From NCBI GenBank assembly GCA_903857815.1, contig CAIOGK010000075.1, positions 1 to 15,222 on the forward strand: 15,222 nt of DNA, in the 5' to 3' direction. Each line of letters starts with the position of its first letter. The first letter of the stretch is position 1. The stretch comes from Candidatus Falkowiibacteriota bacterium. Lineage in GTDB: Bacteria; Patescibacteriota; Patescibacteriia; Patescibacteriales; UBA12465. The notes under the pieces were generated by a model that was not told the origin of the DNA, searched no databases, and saw only the letters and a list, made by a program, of their open reading frames with translations. The translations under genes were made by a program, and so were the position numbers. Of this stretch, positions 1 through 6,979 are shown piece after piece.

Positions 1-49
1 TAGCTCGCAAGTCTTTTATTTGGACATCGGTCCATCTCCTGTTACTCAT
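1..49 (-). CDS. 5' end of a leftward gene, possibly an HNH endonuclease-like protein (partial)
   Basis: An ATG at 47-49 (minus) opens a frame that stays open to the window edge and encodes MSNRRWTDVQIKDLRA. The start follows ATAAATAAT, the same A/T-rich context seen before several other genes here. A TATAAT -10 hexamer lies at 74-79, about 18 bases upstream of a plausible start site for the message; the -35 is poor. The 'RRWTDVQIKDL' opening resembles the N-terminus of small bacterial HNH-nuclease proteins that begin 'RxWTDEQLxxAV', but 16 residues cannot settle this. The gene may be host sequence flanking the recombinase element. Only the frame, start context and -10 are directly visible. 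Confidence 0.4.
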   Translation of the reverse strand, partial: MSNRRWTDVQIKDLRA

Positions 50-73
50 ATTATTTATCTTAGTTTGTTATTT

Positions 74-79
74 ATTATA
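74..79 (-). promoter_or_regulatory. -10 element for the left-edge gene
   Basis: TATAAT on the minus strand, about 25 bases upstream of the ATG at 49. No good -35 is seen at 16-18 bases spacing, because that position falls in the T-run of the recombinase terminator. Moderate to weak support. Confidence 0.35.
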
Positions 80-93
80 TCTTATTTTGCCCA

Positions 94-120
94 CAAAAAA
101 AGCAGACACTTGCGTGTCCA
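94..120 (-). terminator. Intrinsic terminator of the recombinase gene
   Basis: On the minus strand GGACAC (119-114) pairs with GTGTCT (109-104), one G-U pair included, across a GCAA tetraloop of GNRA type. A run of seven T follows (101-95). It begins about 17 bases after the recombinase stop codon, so it ends the leftward transcript and insulates the left-edge gene. Confidence 0.8.
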
Positions 121-136
121 CTTTTTGGGGTACAGT

Positions 137-1834
137 TCATAATAGGCCTGTTTTTTCTTTATCTAAGCCTAAAAATTCAGGTTCGGTTTTTATTCCGAGC
201 TCTCGTATTTTGCTATTAGCAGAACATATTAGTTCTAGGTGTTTTGGCAATGAAATCAGTATCTTTTTGTCTTTTATGAGTAGGTTCGTGCTCAAACCTA
301 AGAGTATTGCTTTTTTGGCCTCGATATCACCATTCTCATAGTGATATTTGGCATAACAAGCAAAATTGAAAGCATCAACCGCTGAATTCATCCATTTTTT
401 TGACCTATCTTCGGTGTCTTCTATTTTTTCTTTAATTTGTTCGGCTTCTTTATTTAATTTCAATTTTTCTCTGATGTAATCTTCGTCATTTAGAACTTCA
501 CCATTGGTGTTTTGTGGAGAGATTTTTAAATTCAATAAATTTCCTAATCGTTTTTGAATATTATTAAAATTTTCTTGTAAAGCCTTTCGAGTTTGAGTTT
601 GATTATCTACTTCATTTGCGCTAATTTCGTTTAATTGGCTGATGTACCAATTTTTCATATTTTCAGAGATTGTTATAGTTTTAAGTAATTCGATTACTTG
701 TTTGTCTAATTCCTTGCCTTCAAAAGAAGCTTGGGAGCAGAAAGAATTTCTTCTTTTGGTGCAACCGTAATAAGTATATTTTGAAGTCACTGGGTTTTTC
801 ATATCTGAGATTTCAGTGCCGCATTTTGGACAAGCTGTTTTGTGAATAGAGGAGAATTTATGTTTGCACTTAGCGCAAATAGTTTGAATTTTTGTGTCAG
901 GCGTAATAGATGAACCACAACTGTGGCACTTTAATAGGCCGTAGAAGGCGTTGTCAGGACTGTTCTTAATCCTTGGCCGAGGATTGTCTTTTTTTCCAAT
1001 AATCTCTTGTAGACGGTCAAATTGGGCTGGTGTAATCATTGGTGTGTGACTTCCTTTATACCAATTGCCGGAGCCCACAGGGTATTCATACTCGCCACAG
1101 TAGAAGGTGTCGGAAAGAATGGAGTAAAAAGTACTTAGAGCCAATGGTCCTCCGCCAGATTTTCTTCGCTTGGGTGATCTGTAGCCCCATTCATTAATCA
1201 GTTTGTTGTGAACTTGGGATGGTCGATAAAGTCCAGTTAACATTTCTTCCAAGGCTCTTTTTAGAAGAGGGAAGCCAATAGGGTCTTCAATTATTCTTGC
1301 ATCCCCCTTTTCTCGGTCTTGTTCGTTTAAATATCCAGACTTAGCCTTGCCTGGATACCAGCCCTTTTCTGCTTTTGTTTTTAGACCTCGTTTCACATTA
1401 ACGCTCAGCATTCGAATGTATTCATTAGACATTCCGAATTCAATACTAGAAAGCAAAACATTGTCTTCTGGCAAGTATTCTTTGTCTATGGTTTGGATAG
1501 ATTTAATTGACGACTTTTGCAACATATACTGGATTCTTCCACTATCGATTGGATTGCGGCTAAGCCGATCCATTTTCCAACACAATATTCCGTCAGCTTT
1601 TCCGTTGGTAATTATTTCGAGCACTTCATTGAAGCCAATTCTACCGATGTCTTTCGCTGACTTTGATTCCGAGATGGTTTTAATAATTGTGAGCCCAAGT
1701 TTTTTTGCTAATGATTTCAATTCATTGGTCTGCGACTCAATACTTAAAACCTGTCGGTCGTCTTCTTCTGTTGATTTTCTGGTGTACAAGATGTACTTAT
1801 TTTGTATTATATTTTTCATATTGCCATCAATCAT
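137..1834 (-). CDS. Large serine recombinase (site-specific integrase/resolvase)
   Basis: Predicted to cut and rejoin attachment sites through a serine-DNA link, integrating or excising the element. Order of parts, counted from the ATG at 1834: catalytic resolvase domain (about 10-150) with nucleophile Ser21 in YTRKSTEEDDRQ and the arginine pair of DRLSRN (about 89-94); recombinase DNA-binding domain (about 165-270); a zinc-ribbon region with eight cysteines, CxxC at 303/306 and Cys 358/366 enclosing an extra CxxC-11-CxxC at 320/323 and 335/338; then a coiled-coil-rich C-terminal arm. The full length of about 565 residues fits large serine recombinases. Start is uncertain: the frame opens at a TTG (1858), but ATGs at 1834 and 1819 are better, and 1819 places the catalytic motif at the usual distance. 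No Shine-Dalgarno is visible. A terminator follows at 94-120. The 48-residue gene and the ATPase lie just upstream on the same strand. Confidence 0.93.
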   Translation of the reverse strand: MIDGNMKNIIQNKYILYTRKSTEEDDRQVLSIESQTNELKSLAKKLGLTIIKTISESKSAKDIGRIGFNEVLEIITNGKADGILCWKMDRLSRNPIDSGRIQYMLQKSSIKSIQTIDKEYLPEDNVLLSSIEFGMSNEYIRMLSVNVKRGLKTKAEKGWYPGKAKSGYLNEQDREKGDARIIEDPIGFPLLKRALEEMLTGLYRPSQVHNKLINEWGYRSPKRRKSGGGPLALSTFYSILSDTFYCGEYEYPVGSGNWYKGSHTPMITPAQFDRLQEIIGKKDNPRPRIKNSPDNAFYGLLKCHSCGSSITPDTKIQTICAKCKHKFSSIHKTACPKCGTEISDMKNPVTSKYTYYGCTKRRNSFCSQASFEGKELDKQVIELLKTITISENMKNWYISQLNEISANEVDNQTQTRKALQENFNNIQKRLGNLLNLKISPQNTNGEVLNDEDYIREKLKLNKEAEQIKEKIEDTEDRSKKWMNSAVDAFNFACYAKYHYENGDIEAKKAILLGLSTNLLIKDKKILISLPKHLELICSANSKIRELGIKTEPEFLGLDKEKTGLL

Positions 1835-1871
1835 AGTTCGCTTTTTTAAAAAAGACAAATTTATTTTTTAT

Positions 1872-2018
1872 TTATTTTCCGATTGGTCGATACACGTTCT
1901 GCATTAACCGAAAAAACAGTGAAGCCTTTTCTTGTGCTTCCTCATCACTAAGAACAACCCCATAGTCATTGTGGTATATTTCTTGAAATTCTTTAATTGA
2001 CTTCTTGGAGAGTTCCAT
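1872..2018 (-). CDS. 48-residue conserved-looking small protein between recombinase and ATPase
   Basis: An ATG at 2016-2018 (minus) opens a 48-residue frame ending in TAA at 1872-1874. The product starts MELSKKSIKEFQEIYHNDYG, continues with an acidic helix (LSDEEAQEKASLF) and ends with NVYRPIGK. The helical amphipathic pattern, the 'SDEEAQEKA...L' stretch and the aromatic/proline tail resemble small proteins I recall beside serine recombinases and in other CPR loci; that similarity is from memory and unverified. It lies 43 bases after the ATPase stop and 37 bases before the recombinase ATG at 1834, so the three are probably co-transcribed. A recombination directionality factor (excisionase) or small replication accessory is possible but not shown. 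It has no Cys or zinc motif and no membrane segment. Confidence 0.7.
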   Translation of the reverse strand: MELSKKSIKEFQEIYHNDYGVVLSDEEAQEKASLFFRLMQNVYRPIGK

Positions 2019-2023
2019 AGTCA

Positions 2024-2061
2024 GGTGAAAATTTTATTCCTTAAGTAAAAACTTTTTCACC
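2024..2061 (-). repeat. Intergenic inverted repeat between ATPase stop and small gene
   Basis: GGTGAAAA (2024-2031) and TTTTCACC (2054-2061) are perfect 8-bp arms. Inner arms TTTTA (2032-2036) and TAAAA (2046-2050) extend the stem past a 3-base bulge. The repeat starts directly after the ATPase stop codon and ends 5 bases before the next ATG. No T-run follows on the minus strand, so it is not a normal terminator. An RNA processing or stability element, or an operator, is possible. Confidence 0.5.
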
Positions 2062-3033
2062 TTACTGCTCGAGACTGTAATATTTCGAATTTCCTGCTCC
2101 AGGCTTTGATTTTATTTGGCCTTCTTCCTCTAGTAATCCGAGAGCACCTTTTATGGTACTTTCGCCGACTACATTTTTTAGGGAATCAATGATTTCCTTT
2201 TGGTTCATCTCTTTGCCAACCTCTTCTTCCAAGAGGGAGGTAATTTTTTCTTGAGCTATTTCCATTTTTGAAATTCTCGATTTATCCTTGGGCATTTCCG
2301 TTAGTTCAAATTTTAGCCAAGTTTTTGTTTCATCCTCGGTTACGGCTACATTAAATGGTTCAGCTTCCTTTGCAATACGCAACTTAGTTGGCGTTATTAG
2401 TATTTCGTCTTTCTCTTGTTTTTTATTGCTTCGACGAATAGAAATACTAGCGTCTACAAAGGCTGATATTTCGCTTGATCCTCGGGCGTCGTCAGCAGAT
2501 TGAGGCCTGCCTTGGACAGCTTTGCGGTTATGGTGTGTAAAAATTACTGATAATTCATTGCTTTTGTATTTTTTAAAATCATTAAACAGTGTAGCCATTC
2601 CGGTTGAAGAATTTTCATCATTAGAGTGAATTCTGATTAATGAATCAATGATAATTACTTTAATGTCTTTTTCTAGACAGTAATCAATAATTTCATCAGT
2701 ATCAGTTATTCTAAATCTGCTTAAAGACAATATTTCTATATCTAAGTCCTGTTCATTGGTGAGTTTTTTTATCCTATCTTGAAGCATTCTTTCGCCATTT
2801 TCTGCGTCAATAAAGAGTACTCTTGATTTTTTTACCTCGAACTGGCCAAGAAATTTTTCCCCAGTAGCCATACAAATCATGAGATCCAGTAAAAGGAAGG
2901 TTTTAAAACTAGCAGGGCTTCCGGCTATCATTGTGATGCAATGTTCGGGAATTAATCCATTCAATAGCCAAGCTTCTTTTGGAAATTGTTTAGCCATTAA
3001 TTCTTTGAATGCGATTGGTGTTAGATTTTCCAT
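2062..3033 (-). CDS. RepA/AAA_25-like ATPase with C-terminal winged helix (replication or partition of a mobile element)
   Basis: A 323-residue cytoplasmic NTPase of the RecA-fold RepA-like type, which in plasmids and phages act as hexameric replicative helicases or helicase-like ATPases. Visible motifs: Walker A variant GSPASFKT (38-45), with Phe where the classical P-loop has Gly, as in AAA_25/RepA proteins; acidic DAENG after strand 2 (76-80), a position typical of the catalytic acidic residue; Walker B VIIIDSLIR (127-134); the sensor-like FTHHN (165-169); and RGSSEI (184-189). Residues about 255-323 form a winged-helix-like domain (KEMNQKEIIDSL...GALGLLEEEGQI) probably used for DNA binding. 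Start ATG at 3033 follows TAAATAAT. It lies between a terminator (3095-3126) and the small gene at 2018. Role in element replication is inference; DNA-repair KaiC/RadA-like roles are less likely. Confidence 0.85.
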   Translation of the reverse strand: MENLTPIAFKELMAKQFPKEAWLLNGLIPEHCITMIAGSPASFKTFLLLDLMICMATGEKFLGQFEVKKSRVLFIDAENGERMLQDRIKKLTNEQDLDIEILSLSRFRITDTDEIIDYCLEKDIKVIIIDSLIRIHSNDENSSTGMATLFNDFKKYKSNELSVIFTHHNRKAVQGRPQSADDARGSSEISAFVDASISIRRSNKKQEKDEILITPTKLRIAKEAEPFNVAVTEDETKTWLKFELTEMPKDKSRISKMEIAQEKITSLLEEEVGKEMNQKEIIDSLKNVVGESTIKGALGLLEEEGQIKSKPGAGNSKYYSLEQ

Positions 3034-3058
3034 ATTATTTAGAAATTAATTATTAGAA

Positions 3059-3076
3059 CGGAACCATAAAGTTCCG
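3059..3076 (-). promoter_or_regulatory. Hairpin in the leader of the ATPase gene
   Basis: CGGAAC and GTTCCG form a perfect 6-bp stem around a 6-base loop, 26 bases upstream of the ATPase ATG. The following tract on the minus strand (TTCTAATAATTAATTT) is only weakly U-rich. It could be an attenuator or an operator for autoregulation by the winged helix of the ATPase. Only the dyad is seen. Confidence 0.4.
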
Positions 3077-3094
3077 ATTTTCGTAGTTTTTCCA

Positions 3095-3126
3095 AATAAA
3101 AAAACTGCGAAGTATATTCACAGTTT
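3095..3126 (-). terminator. Intrinsic terminator after the basic unknown gene
   Basis: On the minus strand AAACTGTG (3126-3119) pairs with CGCAGTTT (3109-3102), one G-U included, around a 9-base loop, and runs into a stretch of seven T (3104-3098). It lies about 45 bases after the stop of the 3173-3961 gene, so the ATPase gene downstream probably has its own promoter. Confidence 0.75.
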
Positions 3127-3172
3127 AACTGATTGCATTTTTTGATTTGCGACAAAATCGTCCGCTATATTG

Positions 3173-3961
3173 TCATTTTCTCCTTTTCCTTATTTGTCTC
3201 AATCTATCCATCCTTCTTTTGTCTTCTTTTTTCGAAATATTAGTAAAATCATCAGAATTGTCTAAATCCCACAATTTTGTGACAATTTCTGAGTCCCTGA
3301 GTTCTTTTTTCTTTAATTCGATTATCATTTCTTGTAAATTTTGAATAGCTTCCTCTTTTTCCTCTGGATACATATCAAGTTCTAAGATTTGCTTCAAAAT
3401 ACTTTCTCGGCTCTTTCTTTCAATCTTTGGCCTCCGTAGCTTGATGTCTTTAATGAATAGAGAGGTATCTTCTAAAGATTTCTTGGATATTTTTCTCTTT
3501 TTTATTTCGGGCCAAATTTCTTTTTGTTTTTTTTCGATTTCTATCCAGTTGGATTCCAAATCCCTTCTCGTAGTGTGTGGGCCAAGATTAAGGCTAACTG
3601 TTTTCTGTCCCTTGTTAGTCGTTATAGAAAAAGTAGTAACAGGAACAAAAGTTTTTCCAGTCAATAGTTTAATCGCAACACAATCTATCCAATGAATCCC
3701 CATGTCGCAGATTTTAATTAGGTTTTCGACTTCATTTTTGAATTCGTAGACCGCTTTTAGGCCGTATTTATCTTCAAATTTTTTTATCAGTGAGCTTTTA
3801 TTGTCGCTATATTTATATCCGAGATCAATAGGAAGATCCCATTTTCGTTTCATTAGCTGATACCCCAACTGAAAGTCCCTATTGCGAATATATTCGTTAT
3901 AATACAAGTATAGGTTTTTTTGCACTCCGCTTACTTCTTTTTTTGTGTCTTCCTTTTTCAC
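3173..3961 (-). CDS. Basic protein of unknown function, upstream of the ATPase
   Basis: I do not recognise a family. The frame is open back to a TTG/ATG near 4108/4102, but a near-consensus promoter (-35 at 4016-4021, -10 at 3993-3998) sits inside that extension. I therefore place the start at the GTG at 3961, giving 262 residues that begin VKKEDTKKEVSGVQKNLY. The middle (about residues 20-150) is mixed alpha/beta with WIDCVAIKLLTG and a strand-rich TTFSITTNKGQKTVSLNLG. The C-terminal 110 residues are very rich in Lys, Arg and Glu helix and end RMDRLRQIRKRRK, which suggests nucleic-acid binding. Its place just upstream of the RepA-like ATPase is that of a plasmid initiator or accessory replication protein, but no primase or initiator motif is visible. 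A terminator follows at 3095-3126. Confidence 0.7.
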   Translation of the reverse strand: MKKEDTKKEVSGVQKNLYLYYNEYIRNRDFQLGYQLMKRKWDLPIDLGYKYSDNKSSLIKKFEDKYGLKAVYEFKNEVENLIKICDMGIHWIDCVAIKLLTGKTFVPVTTFSITTNKGQKTVSLNLGPHTTRRDLESNWIEIEKKQKEIWPEIKKRKISKKSLEDTSLFIKDIKLRRPKIERKSRESILKQILELDMYPEEKEEAIQNLQEMIIELKKKELRDSEIVTKLWDLDNSDDFTNISKKEDKRRMDRLRQIRKRRK

Positions 3962-3992
3962 AAAGTTAAGTCTATTTATATTTACAATCTTA

Positions 3993-4021
3993 AGTATAAA
4001 CTTTTTGTGGCAACTTTTCAA
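3993..4021 (-). promoter_or_regulatory. Sigma70-type promoter for the 3173-3961 gene
   Basis: TTGAAA (4021-4016), a 17-base spacer and TATACT (3998-3993) on the minus strand. The predicted transcript start near 3986 leaves a leader of about 25 bases to the GTG at 3961. It argues against translation starting at the more distant ATG/TTG near 4102-4108. Confidence 0.65.
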
Positions 4022-4212
4022 AGAGAGGTTTGTCTGATTACTGTATAGGCTTCTATTTAAGCCAGTGGAGTGAACTGGATAACCTTTCGGACCTTTTGCC
4101 ATTAGCAATAAGCAATGAGCATAGAAATGACCGTGGGATTCGATATAAAATTTCTTGTTGCTTGATGACTAGGGTGTATTTTTCCTGTGGTGAAAAAAAT
4201 AATGTAATTGTT

Positions 4213-4824
4213 TTAGTATTTCGTATCTTTTTCTTCATACGGAATGTACTCGTCGTCTGCATTTAGCCTAAACTTTATTTCTGTGTAACCTTCAAGCTTT
4301 AACAATACTAGTCCAGAATCAGACAGGATAAATCCCGGGAAGATTTCATTGTTATTTTCAATATTTAGATTTCCTCCGTGAGCAGAAAATATTATTCTGT
4401 CATTTTTAATAATATCAATATTTCTTGATGGAGCGTTGCCCCCAGGAGGGCTGTAGTAGACTATTTTTTCGTCTTGACCGTCTTTGTCCACGTCTAAAAA
4501 CATAATGTTATCTACAAAATTCTTTGGTAGGTAGTATCCAGCTAAGTCGGGGTATTTTTTGAAATTGTCTTTAACATATTCAGGATAATTACTTTTTATT
4601 TCAGATTCTAATCTTTGTCCGCATATTTTGCGGTCTAAATTGTCATAATCAGAAAAGAGACAGTCAACTGATGTCCTTGTGGAGCTTATCTCGTTTGTAG
4701 TATTTGATGTGTAGCTTTTTAATTTATTTTTGTCTTTGATTAATAGTATTATTGTTGCACAAAGAGCTATAATAAGTATTGCAATTATTAAAACATAGAC
4801 ACTTTTTTTATTTATTCTAGTCAT
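4213..4824 (-). CDS. Single-pass membrane-anchored protein with a calcium-loop-like motif
   Basis: A 203-residue protein with an N-terminal membrane segment (about 8-29, VYVLIIAILIIALCATIILL) preceded by RINKK, so the bulk is predicted outside the cytoplasmic membrane. After a Ser/Thr-rich linker (37-53) comes a compact domain with two cysteines (55, 68) that could form a disulfide. DVDKDGQDE (111-119) matches the DxDxDGxxD/E calcium loop found in EF-hand, dockerin and FG-GAP/VCBS-type repeats, and is followed by a strand-rich segment (KIVYYSPPGG...). Only one such loop is present. It lies 193 bases downstream of the TolB-like gene on the same strand; whether it shares that operon is unclear. 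Function unknown; the start ATG at 4824 is the only sensible one. Confidence 0.8.
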   Translation of the reverse strand: MTRINKKSVYVLIIAILIIALCATIILLIKDKNKLKSYTSNTTNEISSTRTSVDCLFSDYDNLDRKICGQRLESEIKSNYPEYVKDNFKKYPDLAGYYLPKNFVDNIMFLDVDKDGQDEKIVYYSPPGGNAPSRNIDIIKNDRIIFSAHGGNLNIENNNEIFPGFILSDSGLVLLKLEGYTEIKFRLNADDEYIPYEEKDTKY

Positions 4825-5017
4825 TTTGGTTGATAATTGTTTTTTTAATATGTTTAAAGTAATGGCACTAATAAATAAACTTTTTATCTTAACTTTTTAG
4901 AGAAAGGCTCAGGTGACAATTATCCAGGTCTCCATTTGGTGCAAGGGACTGGACTCGGCGTTCTTTGAGGGGTTTTGCTATCAGGGGACAGTTTCGCTCT
5001 TAAAAATTATTAAAGAG
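4825..5017 (-). other. Non-coding gap with a less AT-rich stretch and a stem over the upstream gene's end
   Basis: No convincing gene. GCTCTT and AAGAGC with an AT-rich loop (about 4997-5020) form a stem overlapping the stop codon of the 5018-6124 gene, without a T-run. Bases about 4895-4995 are visibly less AT-rich than everything around them and I cannot explain them. Confidence 0.4.
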
Positions 5018-6124
5018 CTAGAAAGTATTGTCCTGGCAAGACAACGATCCCTCGTCAAGTACGCCGTTTTCAAAAGTACATTTTTTACGATGGCTCTTGT
5101 CACTACCAATGCTAATTGTGTAGACACTATCTTCATAAATATTTAAAATATCTGGTTTTTGTTTGCCATAGTCTATACGAGCGATAATCTCCAATTTATT
5201 ATTAGTATTTTTTATTATATAAATACCGTTCTTGCTCAAAGCTTGATTCCAAGAATAAGGTGCAATTATAATATCTATTTCTTTATTGTTGACTTTAAGT
5301 TTTCCAGATATAGCATCTTTTATATCTAAAACAATTAAGGGGGTGTTTGCTCTATTATTTTTGATTCCATTTGGCGATTGTCCATCCATGAAGTTAAAGC
5401 CTTCGCAGTTTTTTGCCATAAAACTGCAGAGGTCACTGAACTTAGCCGGAACTGATAAATTTAAAAGCGAGTTCTCCCAAGAGAAATTACTTAAACCAAC
5501 AAGACTGTTTCCAATAGGCTTTATTTCTTCTCCATTTTTTGGGTTTACAACGTAATAGTAATCATAAGAACCACCGGCTGGAAAATATTTGTGTTTATTG
5601 AGAATCAAATAATCTTTATATTTTCCTTTTTTTATTACATCCAAATAATTACTTCCGCCAATAAAACCAATTTCTTTAGTTGTTAGATTAATCGAATATA
5701 TAGCTCCGGATGTAACATAGGCAAGGGAATCGGTAAAATATAGATATTTGTTATCGGTCGAAAACTTAGCTTCAGAAATTGAAGAAATATCAATTGGTTT
5801 ATTTGTTGTGTCAGAAATATTTTTTATATTATAATCCTCAGTCATTCCTTCCCTGACTAACAATTCTTCTTGGCCATTTTCTAGGTTTTTAGACCACAGT
5901 TCGCCTTGGGAAATTGAAGATATTTTTACATTTTTATAAATAACAAGGGTTTTTCCGTCTGTTGAAGTAGCTAGATTTATCCTTTCAATCTCTTTTTGTG
6001 AAAGAGTTTCTGTTCGATTGTCAGTGCGGTTGCGTTGAAAAGCCACTATAAATACAATCGGAATAATCAGTATTATAATTAACAGCACCCTCATTATTGT
6101 CGAAGGCTTAATTAGTCTTTTCAT
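5018..6124 (-). CDS. Membrane-anchored TolB/WD40-like beta-propeller protein
   Basis: Predicted 368-residue protein with a basic N-terminus (MKRLIKPS), one membrane segment (about residues 11-30, IMRVLLIIILIIPIVFIVAF) and a large external domain. The domain shows repeated strand-turn units typical of TolB/DPP-IV-like propellers: STDGKTLVIY, STDNKYLYFTDS with GAIYSINLTTKEIGFIGG, DYYYVVNPKNGEEIKPIG and NGIYIIKNTNNKLEIIA. Two cysteine pairs lie late in the domain. Start: the frame extends to a GTG at 6151 that overlaps the lipoprotein gene, but the ATG at 6124 lies 11 bases after the lipoprotein stop and puts the basic residues right before the membrane helix, so I chose it. It is the last gene of the compact envelope operon. 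A scaffold or binding role is inferred; no catalytic triad is seen. Confidence 0.8.
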   Translation of the reverse strand: MKRLIKPSTIMRVLLIIILIIPIVFIVAFQRNRTDNRTETLSQKEIERINLATSTDGKTLVIYKNVKISSISQGELWSKNLENGQEELLVREGMTEDYNIKNISDTTNKPIDISSISEAKFSTDNKYLYFTDSLAYVTSGAIYSINLTTKEIGFIGGSNYLDVIKKGKYKDYLILNKHKYFPAGGSYDYYYVVNPKNGEEIKPIGNSLVGLSNFSWENSLLNLSVPAKFSDLCSFMAKNCEGFNFMDGQSPNGIKNNRANTPLIVLDIKDAISGKLKVNNKEIDIIIAPYSWNQALSKNGIYIIKNTNNKLEIIARIDYGKQKPDILNIYEDSVYTISIGSDKSHRKKCTFENGVLDEGSLSCQDNTF

Positions 6125-6135
6125 TTTTCTTATAT

Positions 6136-6606
6136 TTATATACTTTCCCACACTTTTTTATCTATGGAATTATACTCCTCGTTTATGTCTTTGTTTACGG
6201 GGTAGATTTTATAATTAGGTTCTGGAAAGATACCAGTATAGTTATTGCCAAAATCGTCAACACAAGTCAATTTAAGATCTTCTTCTTCGCCATAAACATA
6301 GATTATGTGTTTTTCGGTGGCAGTTATGGCGTTCGTTGTTACAGAATAGGGAACTCTACCAGTCCCAGCGTTATAGGTCCAAACACAAGTGGAACTATTG
6401 CCACTAGGGATTGATACGGAAAATCCCTCTTGGCCATCATAGAATGCTCCAACCTTAACAGTGGTGGCCTCTATTCTTGTATCATTACTTGTCGTGATAA
6501 TAGGGTTTTTAATAACTTCGTTTGTTTCCTTTGTAATCTTGTAAGAGCAGCCGCTAAGAGTAAGTGTTAGGATGGCAAAAGATAAAATTTTTGTTATTAT
6601 CTTCAT
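6136..6606 (-). CDS. Predicted lipoprotein of unknown function
   Basis: The ATG at 6606 gives 156 residues beginning MKIITKILSFAILTLTLSGC: a basic start, a hydrophobic core and lipobox LSGC with the modified Cys at about residue 20. The protein would be lipidated on the outer face of the cytoplasmic membrane. The mature part holds a beta-rich domain (KVGAFYDGQEGFSVSIPSG, then CVWTYNAG) with two further cysteines about 40-45 residues apart, possibly a disulfide, and an acidic tail ending KKVWESI. The frame extends upstream to 6645, but that extension overlaps the previous gene and precedes the signal peptide. It starts 4 bases after the 6611-6910 stop and ends 11 bases before the propeller gene, so all three are likely co-translated. 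No known family recognised. Confidence 0.82.
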   Translation of the reverse strand: MKIITKILSFAILTLTLSGCSYKITKETNEVIKNPIITTSNDTRIEATTVKVGAFYDGQEGFSVSIPSGNSSTCVWTYNAGTGRVPYSVTTNAITATEKHIIYVYGEEEDLKLTCVDDFGNNYTGIFPEPNYKIYPVNKDINEEYNSIDKKVWESI

Positions 6607-6610
6607 AGTA

Positions 6611-6910
6611 TTAATTGCTAAGAATAATATAAGCCCCAGTTCCAAATATAGCTAATAAGATTAATGCTAATAAAATATACTTACCGATTTTTATGCCTCT
6701 CGTTTCTTTCACAAGAGGAGATTCTGGAGAGACAATGTTTGATTTTTTAAGAATATAACTTGCCAAGCCAGCCCCCAACAATGCTCCTAAAATTCCAAGC
6801 CTAAAACCAGCTACAATAATTATAATTACTAAAATTGTTATGATAACACCAATTATTTTTACTGTCCTAGGTTTTTTTGTTAATAAAACATTTTGGTTTT
6901 GAGGATCCAT
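6611..6910 (-). CDS. Small membrane protein (three predicted helices)
   Basis: A 99-residue protein with a cytoplasmic-type N-terminus (MDPQNQNVLLTKKPRTVK), a hydrophobic stretch of about 35 residues (18-53) with a Gly/Ala-rich turn (FRLGILGALLGAGLASYI) that suggests two helices, a polar linker (54-73), and a last helix (74-97, IGKYILLALILLAIFGTGAYIIL). Start ATG at 6910 follows TTAATATT. The lipoprotein gene starts 4 bases after its stop and the 43-residue membrane gene ends 69 bases upstream. No family recognised; the Gly-rich hairpin could pack against partner helices. Confidence 0.75.
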   Translation of the reverse strand: MDPQNQNVLLTKKPRTVKIIGVIITILVIIIIVAGFRLGILGALLGAGLASYILKKSNIVSPESPLVKETRGIKIGKYILLALILLAIFGTGAYIILSN

Positions 6911-6979
6911 AATATTAATTTATTAATTATAAATAGTTTGAAATCGGTAAGAACGTAGGTAGATATCGGCTCTTAAATA

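Noticed and set aside
137..139. Recoded TGA (code 25, Gly), as in Gracilibacteria/Absconditabacteria
   Set aside because: TGA ends the recombinase right before a terminator and ends the coiled-coil gene in an ATGA overlap, so it behaves as a stop.
4053..4262. 69-codon leftward frame between the 4213 gene and the unknown basic gene
   Set aside because: It overlaps the end of the 4213-4824 gene and the promoter of the 3173-3961 gene, and shows no coding-type composition.
4913..5146. 77-codon rightward frame
   Set aside because: It overlaps the C-terminus of the propeller gene on the opposite strand and begins in the odd-composition gap; no recognisable protein features.
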